Source: Tritrichomonas musculus
Taxonomy: Eukaryota > Parabasalia > Tritrichomonadida > Tritrichomonadidae
NCBI GenBank assembly: GCA_039105265.1
Contig: JAPFFF010000019.1
Location: 62,001 to 126,000 of the forward strand
Direction: 5' to 3'
DNA: 64,000 bases
How positions within the stretch are numbered: the first letter of the stretch is position 1; every line of letters begins with the position of its first letter. Of the stretch, positions 21,411-31,239 are shown in pieces. Position numbers and translations under genes: made by a program. The notes under the pieces were generated by a model. The model made no database searches and was not told where the DNA came from. It worked only from the letters and a program-made list of their open reading frames with translations.

Positions 21411-22409
21411 TTAAATTAAAGCAAAAAATTGTGTACCATACCATAGATCACCTTTGTTAGCGAATGCAACTCCAATGAAGTTAAAGTTACCGAGCATGTT
21501 TCTCCTGTGAGGTGGGGAATGAAGCCATCCATCAAATAAAGTTTTCATTGGATCACCATAGCCGTATTCATAACCAACATTTTCGCCTGTGGCTCTATAT
21601 GAAGGAACTTTCTGTGATCTTTCATTAAAACCACTATGCCCAAGTGGAACTTTTTTATTCAACATATCAAGTGTATGAGGCATTGCAATTTCGGATAAAA
21701 GTTTTGAGTATTGAAGTGAGGGTAGGCCGTTTTCTTTTCTGAAATTATTTACATATTCGACTGCACGCTTATCATACTCATTGAGCTGACTCATTATGTT
21801 CATAAAACCAACTCCACGTTTTGGTCCATTATGAAGTGGACTTATTGAATTAAAGTGAACTGTACCTGGACCGATGAAAACTCCTCGTTTTGGTCCTTCA
21901 TTAGGAACTAAATGGTATTTTCCATTTTCATCTTTTTCTAGTGGGACGATCATTGGACCGGACGACTTATTTGATGCAATAACTGACCAATTATGCATTA
22001 TATTTGGACCTTGTGCAGCACCTCTCTTAGGACCATTATTTGGGATTAAATGATTATTTCCATTTTTATCAGATTTCATAGGAACTTTTCTAACACTTCT
22101 ATTTATTGGAGCAATTTTATTAAAATTATTATTAGAATTTGCTAATTTATGATCTATTGCTGGTGATGAAAAAAATTGCGAGTTATTGTTTGAATATGGT
22201 ATATCTGATAATTTATGACCAACATTTGAAGGTGTCAAGCTATATGCTTTAGCATTGCCATTTGTTGAATTGGATAAATGATGCTCAATTGTTTGACTTT
22301 TTTTGGCTTTTTTATCTTTTCTTCCTGACGGCTCTGTATGATGAAAAGCACCACACCCTCTTTTTGGCCCAGGCTTTATCTTTTGGCTCCTAACATTTCG
22401 AAGGGACAT
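21411..22409 (-). CDS. CAP (SCP/TAPS) domain protein with GPKRG repeats
   Basis: This 332-residue protein ends in a CAP-superfamily domain (about 212-332). Visible signatures are the MPHTLDM helix (H245), GHSG (H258), GENVG (E276) and GWLHSPPHRRNML (H301), which together supply the usual His/Glu cavity residues. The first 210 residues are basic and low complexity and carry GPKRG four times (14, 126, 172, 195). The middle two sit in a repeated block with VP(M/L)..D.NG..HL(I/V)PN.GPKRG, 46 residues apart. CAP proteins are usually secreted, yet no N-terminal signal peptide is visible from the ATG at 22409. It may act inside the cell or leave by an unconventional route. Its biochemical activity is unknown. 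Confidence 0.88.
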   Translation of the reverse strand: MSLRNVRSQKIKPGPKRGCGAFHHTEPSGRKDKKAKKSQTIEHHLSNSTNGNAKAYSLTPSNVGHKLSDIPYSNNNSQFFSSPAIDHKLANSNNNFNKIAPINRSVRKVPMKSDKNGNNHLIPNNGPKRGAAQGPNIMHNWSVIASNKSSGPMIVPLEKDENGKYHLVPNEGPKRGVFIGPGTVHFNSISPLHNGPKRGVGFMNIMSQLNEYDKRAVEYVNNFRKENGLPSLQYSKLLSEIAMPHTLDMLNKKVPLGHSGFNERSQKVPSYRATGENVGYEYGYGDPMKTLFDGWLHSPPHRRNMLGNFNFIGVAFANKGDLWYGTQFFALI

Positions 22410-23151
22410 TTGATCATATTAAATATATGATAATTTTTTATAATTTTTTTTTGCTCTTTTATTAATTTTGTGAAAAAGTTTTAGCTCGTTTCTCATTACT
22501 TTTTTTGATCCTTTTCATTTTGAAAGGAACTTCTCTTATGAAGCGACCGTTTATAAAAAAAAAGTTATTCAAATTTCGAAATCATTGGCTACAATTTATA
22601 TTGTAAAAAACTTTAAAGCAGCTCAGATTCATCATAAATATATATTTATTTGCATACTTTTGTTTTGTTGATTTTACAAGCAGGAATTTTTATTTTGATT
22701 GCATCCTTCATAATATCTACTTTTTCATATCATAAGTAAACAAGATATATTTAACAATGAATTAGAATTTATATTCATTTTTAAGGAGCATCATTCTGGC
22801 TTGAAAGATAAATGCAAACTGGACATTTAAATTATCTACTGAAAAAGTGAATTCAATCGAATGGCGCCAACAATTTTTTGGTACAATTTTCACTAATATT
22901 TTTTATTCATGTTTTGCTTATAAATTCAAAATTCATATTTATCATTTTTAAATAAATTTCAAATTTGAATATTCCTACATTAAATACTGTATTTTTGGAA
23001 ATTTTAAAGAATTTTGAAATTTATAACTTATACACAATACATAATATTACTTTTTTTGATATGAGATAATAAGGAATTAGCAAAATTAATAAATTTTGAA
23101 AATTCATAAACCATTCAATAATTTTGGAAGACTTTTTAATTTTTTCAAAAA
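22410..23151. other. divergent intergenic region
   Basis: A 742-bp AT-rich gap that must hold promoters for the CAP and ARL1-like genes. No TCATT(A/T) motif lies close to either ATG, and no RNA gene or repeat is visible. Confidence 0.5.
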
Positions 23152-23703
23152 ATGGGAGGATTGATTTCTTCAGTAATGAACTGGTTTTCTGGCTCAAAAG
23201 AAGTCAGAGTACTCATTTTAGGTTTAGATTCAGCGGGCAAAACAACAATTTTATATCGTCTTTCGCTTAACCAATATGTCGAACAAGTTGCACCAACAGT
23301 TGCATTCAATATCGAAAAAGTAACATTCGGAAAACTTACAATGCATATATGGGATCTTGGTGGACAACACCAACTTCGACCATTCTGGCGTCTTTATTAC
23401 AAATCAACTGATGGAATTGTATTTGTTATTGACTCAAATGATCGTGAAAGAATTGATCTTTGCCGTGATGAACTAAATTCATTACTTAGTGAAGAAGAAC
23501 TGAAAAACGTTCCACTTCTTGTAATGGCAAATAAACAGGATCTCTCTGACGCAATGACAGCAGAAGAAATAAGTAACAGTCTCGAACTCACAAAAATTAA
23601 AGACCGCACATGGACAATTATTCCCACCAGTGCTCTAAAAGGTGATGGTGTTAAAACAGCTTTCGATTGGCTTGCCGAAACTATTGAAGGAAGAACCTCT
23701 TAA
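23152..23703 (+). CDS. ARL1-like small GTPase of the ARF family
   Basis: A 183-residue ARF-family GTPase, full length for the family. Gly2 after the start Met fits N-myristoylation, followed by an amphipathic helix. The motifs are present: P-loop GLDSAGKT (24-31), switch I Thr49, WDLGGQ (67-72), NKQD (127-130) and TSALK. The N-terminus MGG.xSS..., GLDSAGKTTILYRL, WDLGGQ and the C-terminal DRTW and WLAETI segments resemble ARL1 more than ARF1. ARL1 acts at the trans-Golgi and recruits GRIP-domain golgins. One departure is switch I, PTVAFNIE, where nearly all ARF/ARL proteins have PT(I/V)GFN. The exact ARL class is an inference. Confidence 0.9.
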   Translation: MGGLISSVMNWFSGSKEVRVLILGLDSAGKTTILYRLSLNQYVEQVAPTVAFNIEKVTFGKLTMHIWDLGGQHQLRPFWRLYYKSTDGIVFVIDSNDRERIDLCRDELNSLLSEEELKNVPLLVMANKQDLSDAMTAEEISNSLELTKIKDRTWTIIPTSALKGDGVKTAFDWLAETIEGRTS

Positions 23704-24198
23704 AATTAGTGAAAATTCATTAGAAAACGATTATTTTATAAACTTTTATTCTATATAATTTAAATCATTTCGACTTTATTTAATTTATTTATTTAAAACA
23801 AATGTAATACAATATAACAATCACTACGCCAATTTGATAATAATTACTGATTGTTCTTAGATTAAATGAGTTTTTTTTGAATTATCATATTTCATAATTT
23901 TTTTTTAAATTACAGCTTTTTATAATCGAATGTAAATCAAACATACTTAATTAAATATAAATTCATTTCTGTAATTTGCTCTATTCCACAGCATTAAGAG
24001 GAAAAAACGTTTCAAATATTATTTTGTAAAGTATTGAAAAATGCAATACTTTTCAATATGCTGGCAATTTTTTTTTCTTAAAAAATGAAAGTAAAATTAC
24101 ATATATATAATCAAGTTTATGAAACATTTTTTTTTTTTTTTTTAATTACGATTCCTTTCTCAATAACAATAAATAAATGACAACATCAGTAAAAAATA
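23704..24198. other. convergent intergenic gap with T tract
   Basis: AT-rich gap between convergent genes. It contains a 17-T run at 24127-24143 and a short inverted repeat, AAGTATTG/CAATACTT, near 24028-24050. No gene is visible. Confidence 0.55.
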
Positions 24199-25815
24199 CT
24201 AATTGAAAAGAGAACGAACATCTTCATCAGGATCATTTTTGAGTGTATTAATAATTGCGCTAAATTTCTCTGTTTTCGGAATCATTTCAGAAAGTAAATA
24301 TCTAACATTTGAAACAGGATCTTTAGAAGCTTTTTCAATTATTTTCATTCCTTCTTCGTCAAATTTGTTCAATTTGATTATAGCCAAAACAGCTGTTTGC
24401 CTAAGTTGATAATCATCACCATTTGACATTTCAATAATAGTTCCCATAACTTTTTGAGGAATTTGACTTCCTTTTCGTGCAGCAAGAATTGGAAGCTTAT
24501 CTAATATAGATTTTCTAACAGCATATGCATCATCTTTAAGCATCTTATTGACAATATCTTCATAATCATTATTTGATTCACGAGATAGTTCTGGCAAGAG
24601 CTTAACAATACTTTCTTTTTCACGCCATTCTGTTGTTTCTGATGCTTGTGAAAGACAATTCAACTTGGCATCATCAGGTAATTTTGTTGATTTCAAAGAT
24701 TCAATTGATGTAATTTTGACTTCTTGAGAAGGGTCTTTTGTTAGTTTAAGGAGCGCTTTACAAACAAAATCAGTTGATATTATTCCAACAAAATCAGGAA
24801 GAATTTGAGCAACTGATGTTTTAACATGAGGACATGTGCTGTTTAAAAATGTAGTAACTAATGATTCAACTTTCTTTGCGTTTGGTTCAGAATTATCAAA
24901 ATGATTTATTAATAATGACAAAGCTTCGGCTGCAGCAGTAACTACTTCATCATCTTTGTCTGTTGATGCATTATTTATTATATTAAATATTGAATCAAAA
25001 TCGACTTTTTGATTATTAAAAATATCTTTGAGAGATGCAATATAAATACATCTAACACGCCAATTATCAGATTTAAGCAACTTTTCACCAACTTCAAAAA
25101 TCTTTTCAGCATTATTGTTTGTTTTCATATATTCAATTAGAAAGGATGGTACTTCGCAACATACTGAGTAACTTGGATCACTAGCTAATGATAAAACAGA
25201 GGAATATAAATTAGTTGCAATTGTACCTTTTAAAAAAGGTATCATTAGAGAAGCAGCGGCAGCATATGACTGACGAACATTTATAGCAGGATCTTCTTTT
25301 AATTTATCTATTTGAACATTAAAAAGAGAAGATTTGACTTGTGTTGAAAATAACGATATTGATTGCGCATATATTGATATAGCAGCTGCACGAATTGATG
25401 GAGAATCGCTTTCTATCATCGTGCTAATAAAATCTTTCAAAATTCCGTTAATTATATCTTCTTTTAATTGTTTGGTAATTGCAAAAAAACATTTTACAAA
25501 GGCTTCTCGAATAGATCTAGACTCAATTTCACAAATTGAACAGATGTTATAAAAAACAGTATTAATTTGTTTATTTGTGAATTTAGAAAAATCAATTTTA
25601 CCAAAAACATTAAGAACCTGAATCCATTGGTCTTCGGTAAATATAGCTGATTCAACAATGTATGGAATCAATTCATCGGTAGTCCTTGCTGTTCCAAGAG
25701 AAATTGCAATAGTTGGTATTAACTGAATAGCATTTGTTCTTCGTTGCTCATCAGGTGTTCGCAAGTCTAATATTTTCTCATAAATTTGACTGGCTGTAAG
25801 TTTGCTGTTGCTCAT
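24199..25815 (-). CDS. PP2A scaffold (A) subunit, HEAT-repeat protein
   Basis: A 538-residue all-helical protein built of HEAT repeats, many with the typical D(P)xxxVR pattern (for example DPAINVRQSYAAAAS, DPVSNVRYLL, DPDEDVRSLF). The N-terminal segment (AIQLIPTIAISLGTARTTDELIPY) closely follows the first repeat of the PP2A A/PR65 subunit. That subunit has 15 HEAT repeats in about 589 residues and holds the catalytic C and regulatory B subunits together; this one is somewhat shorter. The next gene upstream on the same strand encodes a PP2A B'' subunit, which supports the call. A TTAAACCG box lies at 25853-25860, about 38 bp before the ATG, and no TCATT(A/T) initiator is seen. Confidence 0.88.
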   Translation of the reverse strand: MSNSKLTASQIYEKILDLRTPDEQRRTNAIQLIPTIAISLGTARTTDELIPYIVESAIFTEDQWIQVLNVFGKIDFSKFTNKQINTVFYNICSICEIESRSIREAFVKCFFAITKQLKEDIINGILKDFISTMIESDSPSIRAAAISIYAQSISLFSTQVKSSLFNVQIDKLKEDPAINVRQSYAAAASLMIPFLKGTIATNLYSSVLSLASDPSYSVCCEVPSFLIEYMKTNNNAEKIFEVGEKLLKSDNWRVRCIYIASLKDIFNNQKVDFDSIFNIINNASTDKDDEVVTAAAEALSLLINHFDNSEPNAKKVESLVTTFLNSTCPHVKTSVAQILPDFVGIISTDFVCKALLKLTKDPSQEVKITSIESLKSTKLPDDAKLNCLSQASETTEWREKESIVKLLPELSRESNNDYEDIVNKMLKDDAYAVRKSILDKLPILAARKGSQIPQKVMGTIIEMSNGDDYQLRQTAVLAIIKLNKFDEEGMKIIEKASKDPVSNVRYLLSEMIPKTEKFSAIINTLKNDPDEDVRSLFN

Positions 25816-26077
25816 TCTTTGCTGGAAAGACGAAAATTTTATAAATCAGAGTCGGTTTAAAATTTTTTTCTGAACTTGTATCAATCAGAAAAGTCACTAA
25901 TAAAGTCGTATCTTAATGCAGAAACTAATCTTTCATATATAACTTTGAAAAATATAATTATGAAAATATTTGTTCAATTATAATTGGCAATGTTAAAAAA
26001 AAAAAATAATTAAAAATTTAATAATATTATTTAGTTAGTATAATACAATACAACAATTATAAAAAAAGGAAGAAAAA

Positions 26078-27712
26078 CTACGAAAACATGGCATCTTCAT
26101 TTGAGTTATTAGTGCTATTACTACTATCATCATTATTTGTAACGTCGTCGTCATTAGTGTCATCGTTATCATCTTGAGACGCAGATAATCGTGCATACTG
26201 GAGCTGACAAAAAATATCCCATGGCTTCATTCCTGTAAAAGCAACATTCATATTCATTTCAAATAAAGGATCACGAAATTCCCACTCATTAAACTTCTTA
26301 AAATCAAGCAAAATATTGAAAAATGTATCTTGCTTTCCACTGTCACGTAGCTTACTGATTGAAACACCATCTTTAACGTCACCAATCATGTCAAGAATTT
26401 GAGACAAAACAAATTTAAATGAAACAGGATCCATACCATTATCAATCATCTTCTTCTTTTGCTCAGAGTAAAGTCTCCTAATTTCATACATTGATAAAAT
26501 TCCATCATCATCGAGATCTGAAACACGATACCAAACACGAAGAGCTGTATCTGTTGTTTTGTCCTCAACAGCTAAAACAAAATAAACAAAGTCAGCAAAA
26601 CTAATTTCATCTTCAGAATGATGGGATGGCAATTGTTGAATTAATCGCCTACACATATCTTTACTTATACGATTCTCATCATACGTTGAAAGAGTATCAA
26701 TATCTATCTTACCTTTTTCTTCAATATCTAATTCCCAAAATTTGGTGAGCAAAACATAAAAATGCTCATAACTAAAGAAGTCAACTACATCTGAAACGTC
26801 AGGTGCAGTGTCAACAGCAATAAGACAGTCACAAAAATTAGAATTTGCGAAATGTTGAAAATTTATCCTTCCTCTGAATTCAGGATCTAAAGTATAAAAT
26901 ATTCTAGCAATAATACATTTTGCGTAAGATGAAATCAAAGCAGTTTCATTTTCTAAGAATTTTAATGATTTATGCGATTGAATTAATGAAGTAACATATA
27001 AAGAAAAATCGTTTTGAATTAAGTAATTACGTTCTTGTTTACCAAGCAATATTCGGAATATTTTTTCTTGGAGGGTCGCATTTTCAAGTTTCGGCACAGC
27101 AAAATTGGAAAATGTTGAATAAGGAATTTCAAATTTACCAGTTCCAACCAATGATGGATCTAATGAAATCATAAAAGGAACAGCAAAAAAAGAAGGAAGG
27201 CCTAGATAATCTTGAATAATTGAGGAAAATGCTTGTATATTTAAAATATAATCGCCTGGATGCAATGTTTTCAAAACACTATTGGTTTTTGAAAAAACAT
27301 TATAAAATGGAGGAATTTCTTCTGATTTTGGAGTGCTATTAATTGTAGGAGAATCAATTGATTTTCTAATAATCATAGGCTTTCTTGTGTTAATCACTGG
27401 CGATTTAGGTATTAATTTCCTTGGCGATATTGATGAGGCAGGCACTTCTTTTCTAAAAAATTCTTTGATTTCGCATTCAGATGCAGGAATTGATGGATCG
27501 AGCATTTTTTTTAAATTATTAAATTCAAGATCGTATTTTGAATTACTTATAAATTCTAGAAATACCGAGTCATATAAGAGATTAGCGCGGGGATAGTAAC
27601 TTTCCATTTTAAATAAATACTGATTTTTATTTTCAATGATTATTTTTGCGAAATATGATTGGTGGACGTTTATCAAATCTTCACAAATCAATTCAAATTT
27701 AAAAACCTTCAT
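26078..27712 (-). CDS. PP2A regulatory subunit B'' (EF-hand)
   Basis: About 544 residues from the ATG at 27712; the ATG at 27607 is a possible alternative start. The C-terminal two thirds follow the PPP2R3/PR72 family: FFSYEHFYVLLTKFWELD, an EF-hand region SDLDDDGILSMYEIRRLYSEQ with an intact D.D.DG calcium loop, then LSQILDMI.DVKDG and a segment ending EWEFRDPLFE. An earlier EF-like segment with LDPEFRGRINFQHF is less canonical. B'' subunits bind the A/C core and target PP2A, with calcium affecting assembly. The last ~35 residues are Asp/Asn/Ser-rich. The gene lies 262 bp upstream of the A-subunit gene on the same strand and is divergent from the VPS15-like gene (143 bp between starts). Confidence 0.9.
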   Translation of the reverse strand: MKVFKFELICEDLINVHQSYFAKIIIENKNQYLFKMESYYPRANLLYDSVFLEFISNSKYDLEFNNLKKMLDPSIPASECEIKEFFRKEVPASSISPRKLIPKSPVINTRKPMIIRKSIDSPTINSTPKSEEIPPFYNVFSKTNSVLKTLHPGDYILNIQAFSSIIQDYLGLPSFFAVPFMISLDPSLVGTGKFEIPYSTFSNFAVPKLENATLQEKIFRILLGKQERNYLIQNDFSLYVTSLIQSHKSLKFLENETALISSYAKCIIARIFYTLDPEFRGRINFQHFANSNFCDCLIAVDTAPDVSDVVDFFSYEHFYVLLTKFWELDIEEKGKIDIDTLSTYDENRISKDMCRRLIQQLPSHHSEDEISFADFVYFVLAVEDKTTDTALRVWYRVSDLDDDGILSMYEIRRLYSEQKKKMIDNGMDPVSFKFVLSQILDMIGDVKDGVSISKLRDSGKQDTFFNILLDFKKFNEWEFRDPLFEMNMNVAFTGMKPWDIFCQLQYARLSASQDDNDDTNDDDVTNNDDSSNSTNNSNEDAMFS

Positions 27713-27836
27713 CAAAAATAAATTTATTTACTAAAAAAATAAGCATAAACCAATTATTTTACTTTAAATAATTTAAATATGGGCAAATTATACAAATATA
27801 TATCAAATAAAAGTATTTGACCATTATTTTGAACTT

Positions 27837-27842
27837 AACCGT
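27837..27842 (+). promoter_or_regulatory. AACCG-type upstream box
   Basis: AACCGT lies 14-19 bases before the VPS15-like ATG at 27856, in a gap with no TCATT(A/T) initiator. It matches the box seen before the FxF gene in both position and sequence. The role is inferred. Confidence 0.35.
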
Positions 27843-27855
27843 CCTATTTTTTCTA

Positions 27856-30800
27856 ATGGGGAACAATGTAGTTATCCCCTCATTTGGAAATTGGTACGTG
27901 GAAACTCTTAAACGAATGAAAATTAGGGTTAAATCAACAATCGAATCAAGTACTTTTTTTATTACTTTGGATTGCATAAATGAAAACAATGAGCCATTAA
28001 TTGTTAAAGCTTACGAATACACAAAAAATTTGAGATTATTTCCAATTGTTCAATATTCAGAAAAATATTTTCAAACTTTGGATCAATCAGAAGACTTTAG
28101 TATATGCGGGTTTAATCTAATTAAAATCATTGATAAATGCGCTTATTTAGTTCGCCCAAAATTCGAATATACTCTTTCACAAAGATTATCCGATTATCCG
28201 CTTCCAGAAGAAATAGAAAAGAAGTGGATTTCATATGAATTACTCACCGCAGTAAAATCATTTCATGAAGCCGGCGTTATTCATGGAAATTTGCATCCAG
28301 ATAATGTTTTTCTTTCATGGGATCTTCGTTTGACAATAGGAGATCCAGCTCCTTATAAGCCAGCCCAAATTCTATTTAGCCATCCGCAAACCTTTATACA
28401 CTTCTTTGGATCTTCTAACACTCATTGCTATCTTTCTCCACGACGACTTATTATTAAAGGCGATGAACCAAAATTAAAAGAATTTAAAGATCTTGACGAA
28501 ACAGATGATATCTTCCCTGTTGGCTGTATTATTTACTTCATTTTCACACAAAAACATCTTTTTACACTTTCTACAATAAGAGATTACGTAGAAGGTCGTT
28601 ATTCCAAACAAATTGATAATTGTTTACATGAGCTTCCTACTGATATTAGAGATTTGGTTAAAAAGTGTATTGATTTAGATCCAAAGCAACGCAAATTAAC
28701 ATTTGAAAACATTAATTCGTATTTTCCAAAATATTTTTTTCAATTCTTTTCACAAATACAGGAATTTTTTGAAAATCATATTACGCTAAGCAATTTAGTT
28801 AAGATGATTCCAATTTTGGAAGAATTCGCAAATATTGGAGGTGACGATGTTCGTATAATTTGGACAAACATTTTAGCCCAGTTTTTATTAAAGTCTGATG
28901 ATCTTCACTCAAAAGTTAACTTTAGCTACTTTTTTATTAATTTTTTTTCACCACTTTCAGATGAAATGGTTTTAACTCGTGTTCTTCCTAATCTCATTGG
29001 ACTTCTAACCACAGATTCCACGCTTATGACTACAACAGTATTTAACTGTCTTGAAATTTTGTTTGACAATGTTAAAACAGTTCCATCTTATCTCAAACTC
29101 ATTTTTCGAAATTATCTAATCCCTGCATTATCAAATTTATACACAACCTCTTCAGTTGATATCAAATGCGCAATTTGGGATTTCGTACCAAGACTTCTTC
29201 GAATCACAGGACGACTTGATCCTGAGTGTGCTCCGAGCTTTATCAAAATTTACTCGTTATTATTTCAACCTACTGACAAAATTATTTTGGATTGCTTTTA
29301 CAATTCTTTTAGTGATCTTATTAGAGAGAAGAAATTACCTTTTCTTAATATTTACACACAGCTTATTTCATGTTTAAATTCTCCAAATCATATGCTACGA
29401 GTCTATATAATTAATATTTTCATGAAGTATTGGGATTATATCGATTCTAGCGAAAAGAAAAAGTACAGGAAAGCTATTAACGATATTCTTCCTGTCACCT
29501 TTTTACTCAGTGATGGCGAATATAGAAATACTATTCTTGACTTTGTCAAATGGATTGTTTGCACAGGTGTAATTGACAAATATTATTACAGCGATGTGTT
29601 TGTTTTTATTATTCCTTTTTTCAATTCATCAGAAGACTCAACCAGATATATTATTACTCAAATTATTAAAAATTTACCAGAAGAGTTTTCAATGGCAAAT
29701 CTCCCAAGATTTATTTTAAAATCTTTGAATCGGAGAGAAATTATATCACCTAAAAAGATTTTAAATTACGAACAAATGGCTCCCTCTGCCAATTGTACCA
29801 ATCTTACGACCCATTCAAAATTAATAGCCAGAACAAAATTTTTAGCATCCAAACGAATTTCAACTTCACCTATTACTTCTGTTATGCCTTTTTTTAATTA
29901 TGATGGTTTTAAGGCAGCAGCTTCTGACATCGAAGGCAGATTATATAAATTTTCTAGTCAAGGCAATACATATAACCAAATTTACACAAATGAGAACAAA
30001 ATCAAAACCGCTATAGCACTAAAATCGAAAAATGTTTCATTGATTGCTGAACCAAATCGAATTTTAACAGTTGATTGGGACCCTATTAAATTAACGCCAC
30101 TTCCATATCAAATTGATTCTCCAATCCGATCTATTAATCGGATATTTAATGATAATTGCTTTTTTACTACAAATGAAGACTCAAGTGTTACTTTTTATGA
30201 TAGAAGAATGCGTGATTCAATTAATAGAGCTAAATTTAATGATTTATCAATGATTTCTTCATGCGTTTGGCCTACATCTCAAACTGTTGGTTTTGGATTT
30301 GATGAAGGATTTGTTACTTTATTTGACACACGAGTTTTTATCCCTCTTCAAACATTCCCAACTGTTCAAGCAAAAACGATTTCTCCAATTTACGATGAAA
30401 ATGGCGCATTTTTTGTTGGTGGTTATCGAGGATCGCAAATTTTCAATTTTACTGATAGAAAATCTATTGTTAAGCTACCATTTAAATCACAGATATCAAT
30501 TCCATACAAGGGTTCTACCATATTCTTTTCTCAAGATTCAACTTTTCTTGTAAAAATGAAGCCTTATGTTCAAGCTTACGTTCTGTCAGATTTGGGCGGA
30601 GTTCAGGCTCTCAAACGAAAAGAAGATGAAATAGAGTTTGTAAAATCTTATAAGAATAATCAAGATACAAAAATTGATAATAACGACAACAAAGAAAGTG
30701 AAGATGATAATAACATAGACGCGGATGATGTTGATGAGAATGACAATAAAGCTGATTCTCCTTTATATGTTCACCAAGATATCAGGTTTTCAAGCCACTT

Positions 30801-30918
30801 CGCTTCAAAACCACCTCTCCATAATCATTCGGTCCCAATTACTTCAGTGACCGAATTGGAATATGGATTTGCTAGCGGCGATGCCATTGGAAATGTCAAT
30901 TTTTGGAGAATCGAATGA
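27856..30918 (+). CDS. VPS15: VPS15-like protein (PI3-kinase regulatory pseudokinase, HEAT, WD40)
   Basis: About 1020 residues from the ATG at 27856, which gives an N-terminal MGN that fits N-myristoylation, as in VPS15. The order is kinase-like domain (about 20-300), helical HEAT-type region (about 300-640) and WD40-like repeats (about 670-1020), which is the VPS15/PIK3R4 architecture. The kinase part contains KKWISYELLTAVKSFHEAGVIHG and CYLSPRRL segments typical of VPS15. The catalytic Asp is replaced (HGN at 143-145 where other VPS15 proteins have HGD), and the DFG position reads DPA at 163-165, so it should be inactive as a kinase. VPS15 partners the class III PI3-kinase VPS34 on endosomal and autophagic membranes. 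The protein is shorter than animal or yeast VPS15, and an acidic Asp/Asn insert near 935-965 interrupts the propeller. Confidence 0.87.
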   Translation: MGNNVVIPSFGNWYVETLKRMKIRVKSTIESSTFFITLDCINENNEPLIVKAYEYTKNLRLFPIVQYSEKYFQTLDQSEDFSICGFNLIKIIDKCAYLVRPKFEYTLSQRLSDYPLPEEIEKKWISYELLTAVKSFHEAGVIHGNLHPDNVFLSWDLRLTIGDPAPYKPAQILFSHPQTFIHFFGSSNTHCYLSPRRLIIKGDEPKLKEFKDLDETDDIFPVGCIIYFIFTQKHLFTLSTIRDYVEGRYSKQIDNCLHELPTDIRDLVKKCIDLDPKQRKLTFENINSYFPKYFFQFFSQIQEFFENHITLSNLVKMIPILEEFANIGGDDVRIIWTNILAQFLLKSDDLHSKVNFSYFFINFFSPLSDEMVLTRVLPNLIGLLTTDSTLMTTTVFNCLEILFDNVKTVPSYLKLIFRNYLIPALSNLYTTSSVDIKCAIWDFVPRLLRITGRLDPECAPSFIKIYSLLFQPTDKIILDCFYNSFSDLIREKKLPFLNIYTQLISCLNSPNHMLRVYIINIFMKYWDYIDSSEKKKYRKAINDILPVTFLLSDGEYRNTILDFVKWIVCTGVIDKYYYSDVFVFIIPFFNSSEDSTRYIITQIIKNLPEEFSMANLPRFILKSLNRREIISPKKILNYEQMAPSANCTNLTTHSKLIARTKFLASKRISTSPITSVMPFFNYDGFKAAASDIEGRLYKFSSQGNTYNQIYTNENKIKTAIALKSKNVSLIAEPNRILTVDWDPIKLTPLPYQIDSPIRSINRIFNDNCFFTTNEDSSVTFYDRRMRDSINRAKFNDLSMISSCVWPTSQTVGFGFDEGFVTLFDTRVFIPLQTFPTVQAKTISPIYDENGAFFVGGYRGSQIFNFTDRKSIVKLPFKSQISIPYKGSTIFFSQDSTFLVKMKPYVQAYVLSDLGGVQALKRKEDEIEFVKSYKNNQDTKIDNNDNKESEDDNNIDADDVDENDNKADSPLYVHQDIRFSSHFASKPPLHNHSVPITSVTELEYGFASGDAIGNVNFWRIE

Positions 30919-31239
30919 TTGTTTCATCAATTTTTTTTATTGTTTATATTTTATTGTTTATAAATGTTTTTGTTAAACTGATATTAATATAATAAATAAC
31001 TTTTTTTTTTTTTTTAAATCAATAATTATTATTATTATTCAATTAGCTTTACGGTTAGATTATACAAATAATATAAATATGCGTTAAAAATCACCTGTTT
31101 AAATTCATCCAAGTGCCTTTCTAAAAGTATTAATGATTCTATATTAAAATCTATGAGTATTTTGATATATCAAAATACGGTTAACAAATATGATGTTAAC
31201 ATAAAACGTTTTTGAGAATCAAGCGATAGTTCTAATAAA
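30919..31239. other. intergenic gap with T tract and ACGTT boxes
   Basis: Contains a 15-T run at 31001-31015 downstream of the VPS15-like stop. Close to the next start are ACGGTTAAC near 31177 and AAAACGTTTTT at 31203-31213, which is 27 bp before the ATG at 31240. Confidence 0.45.
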
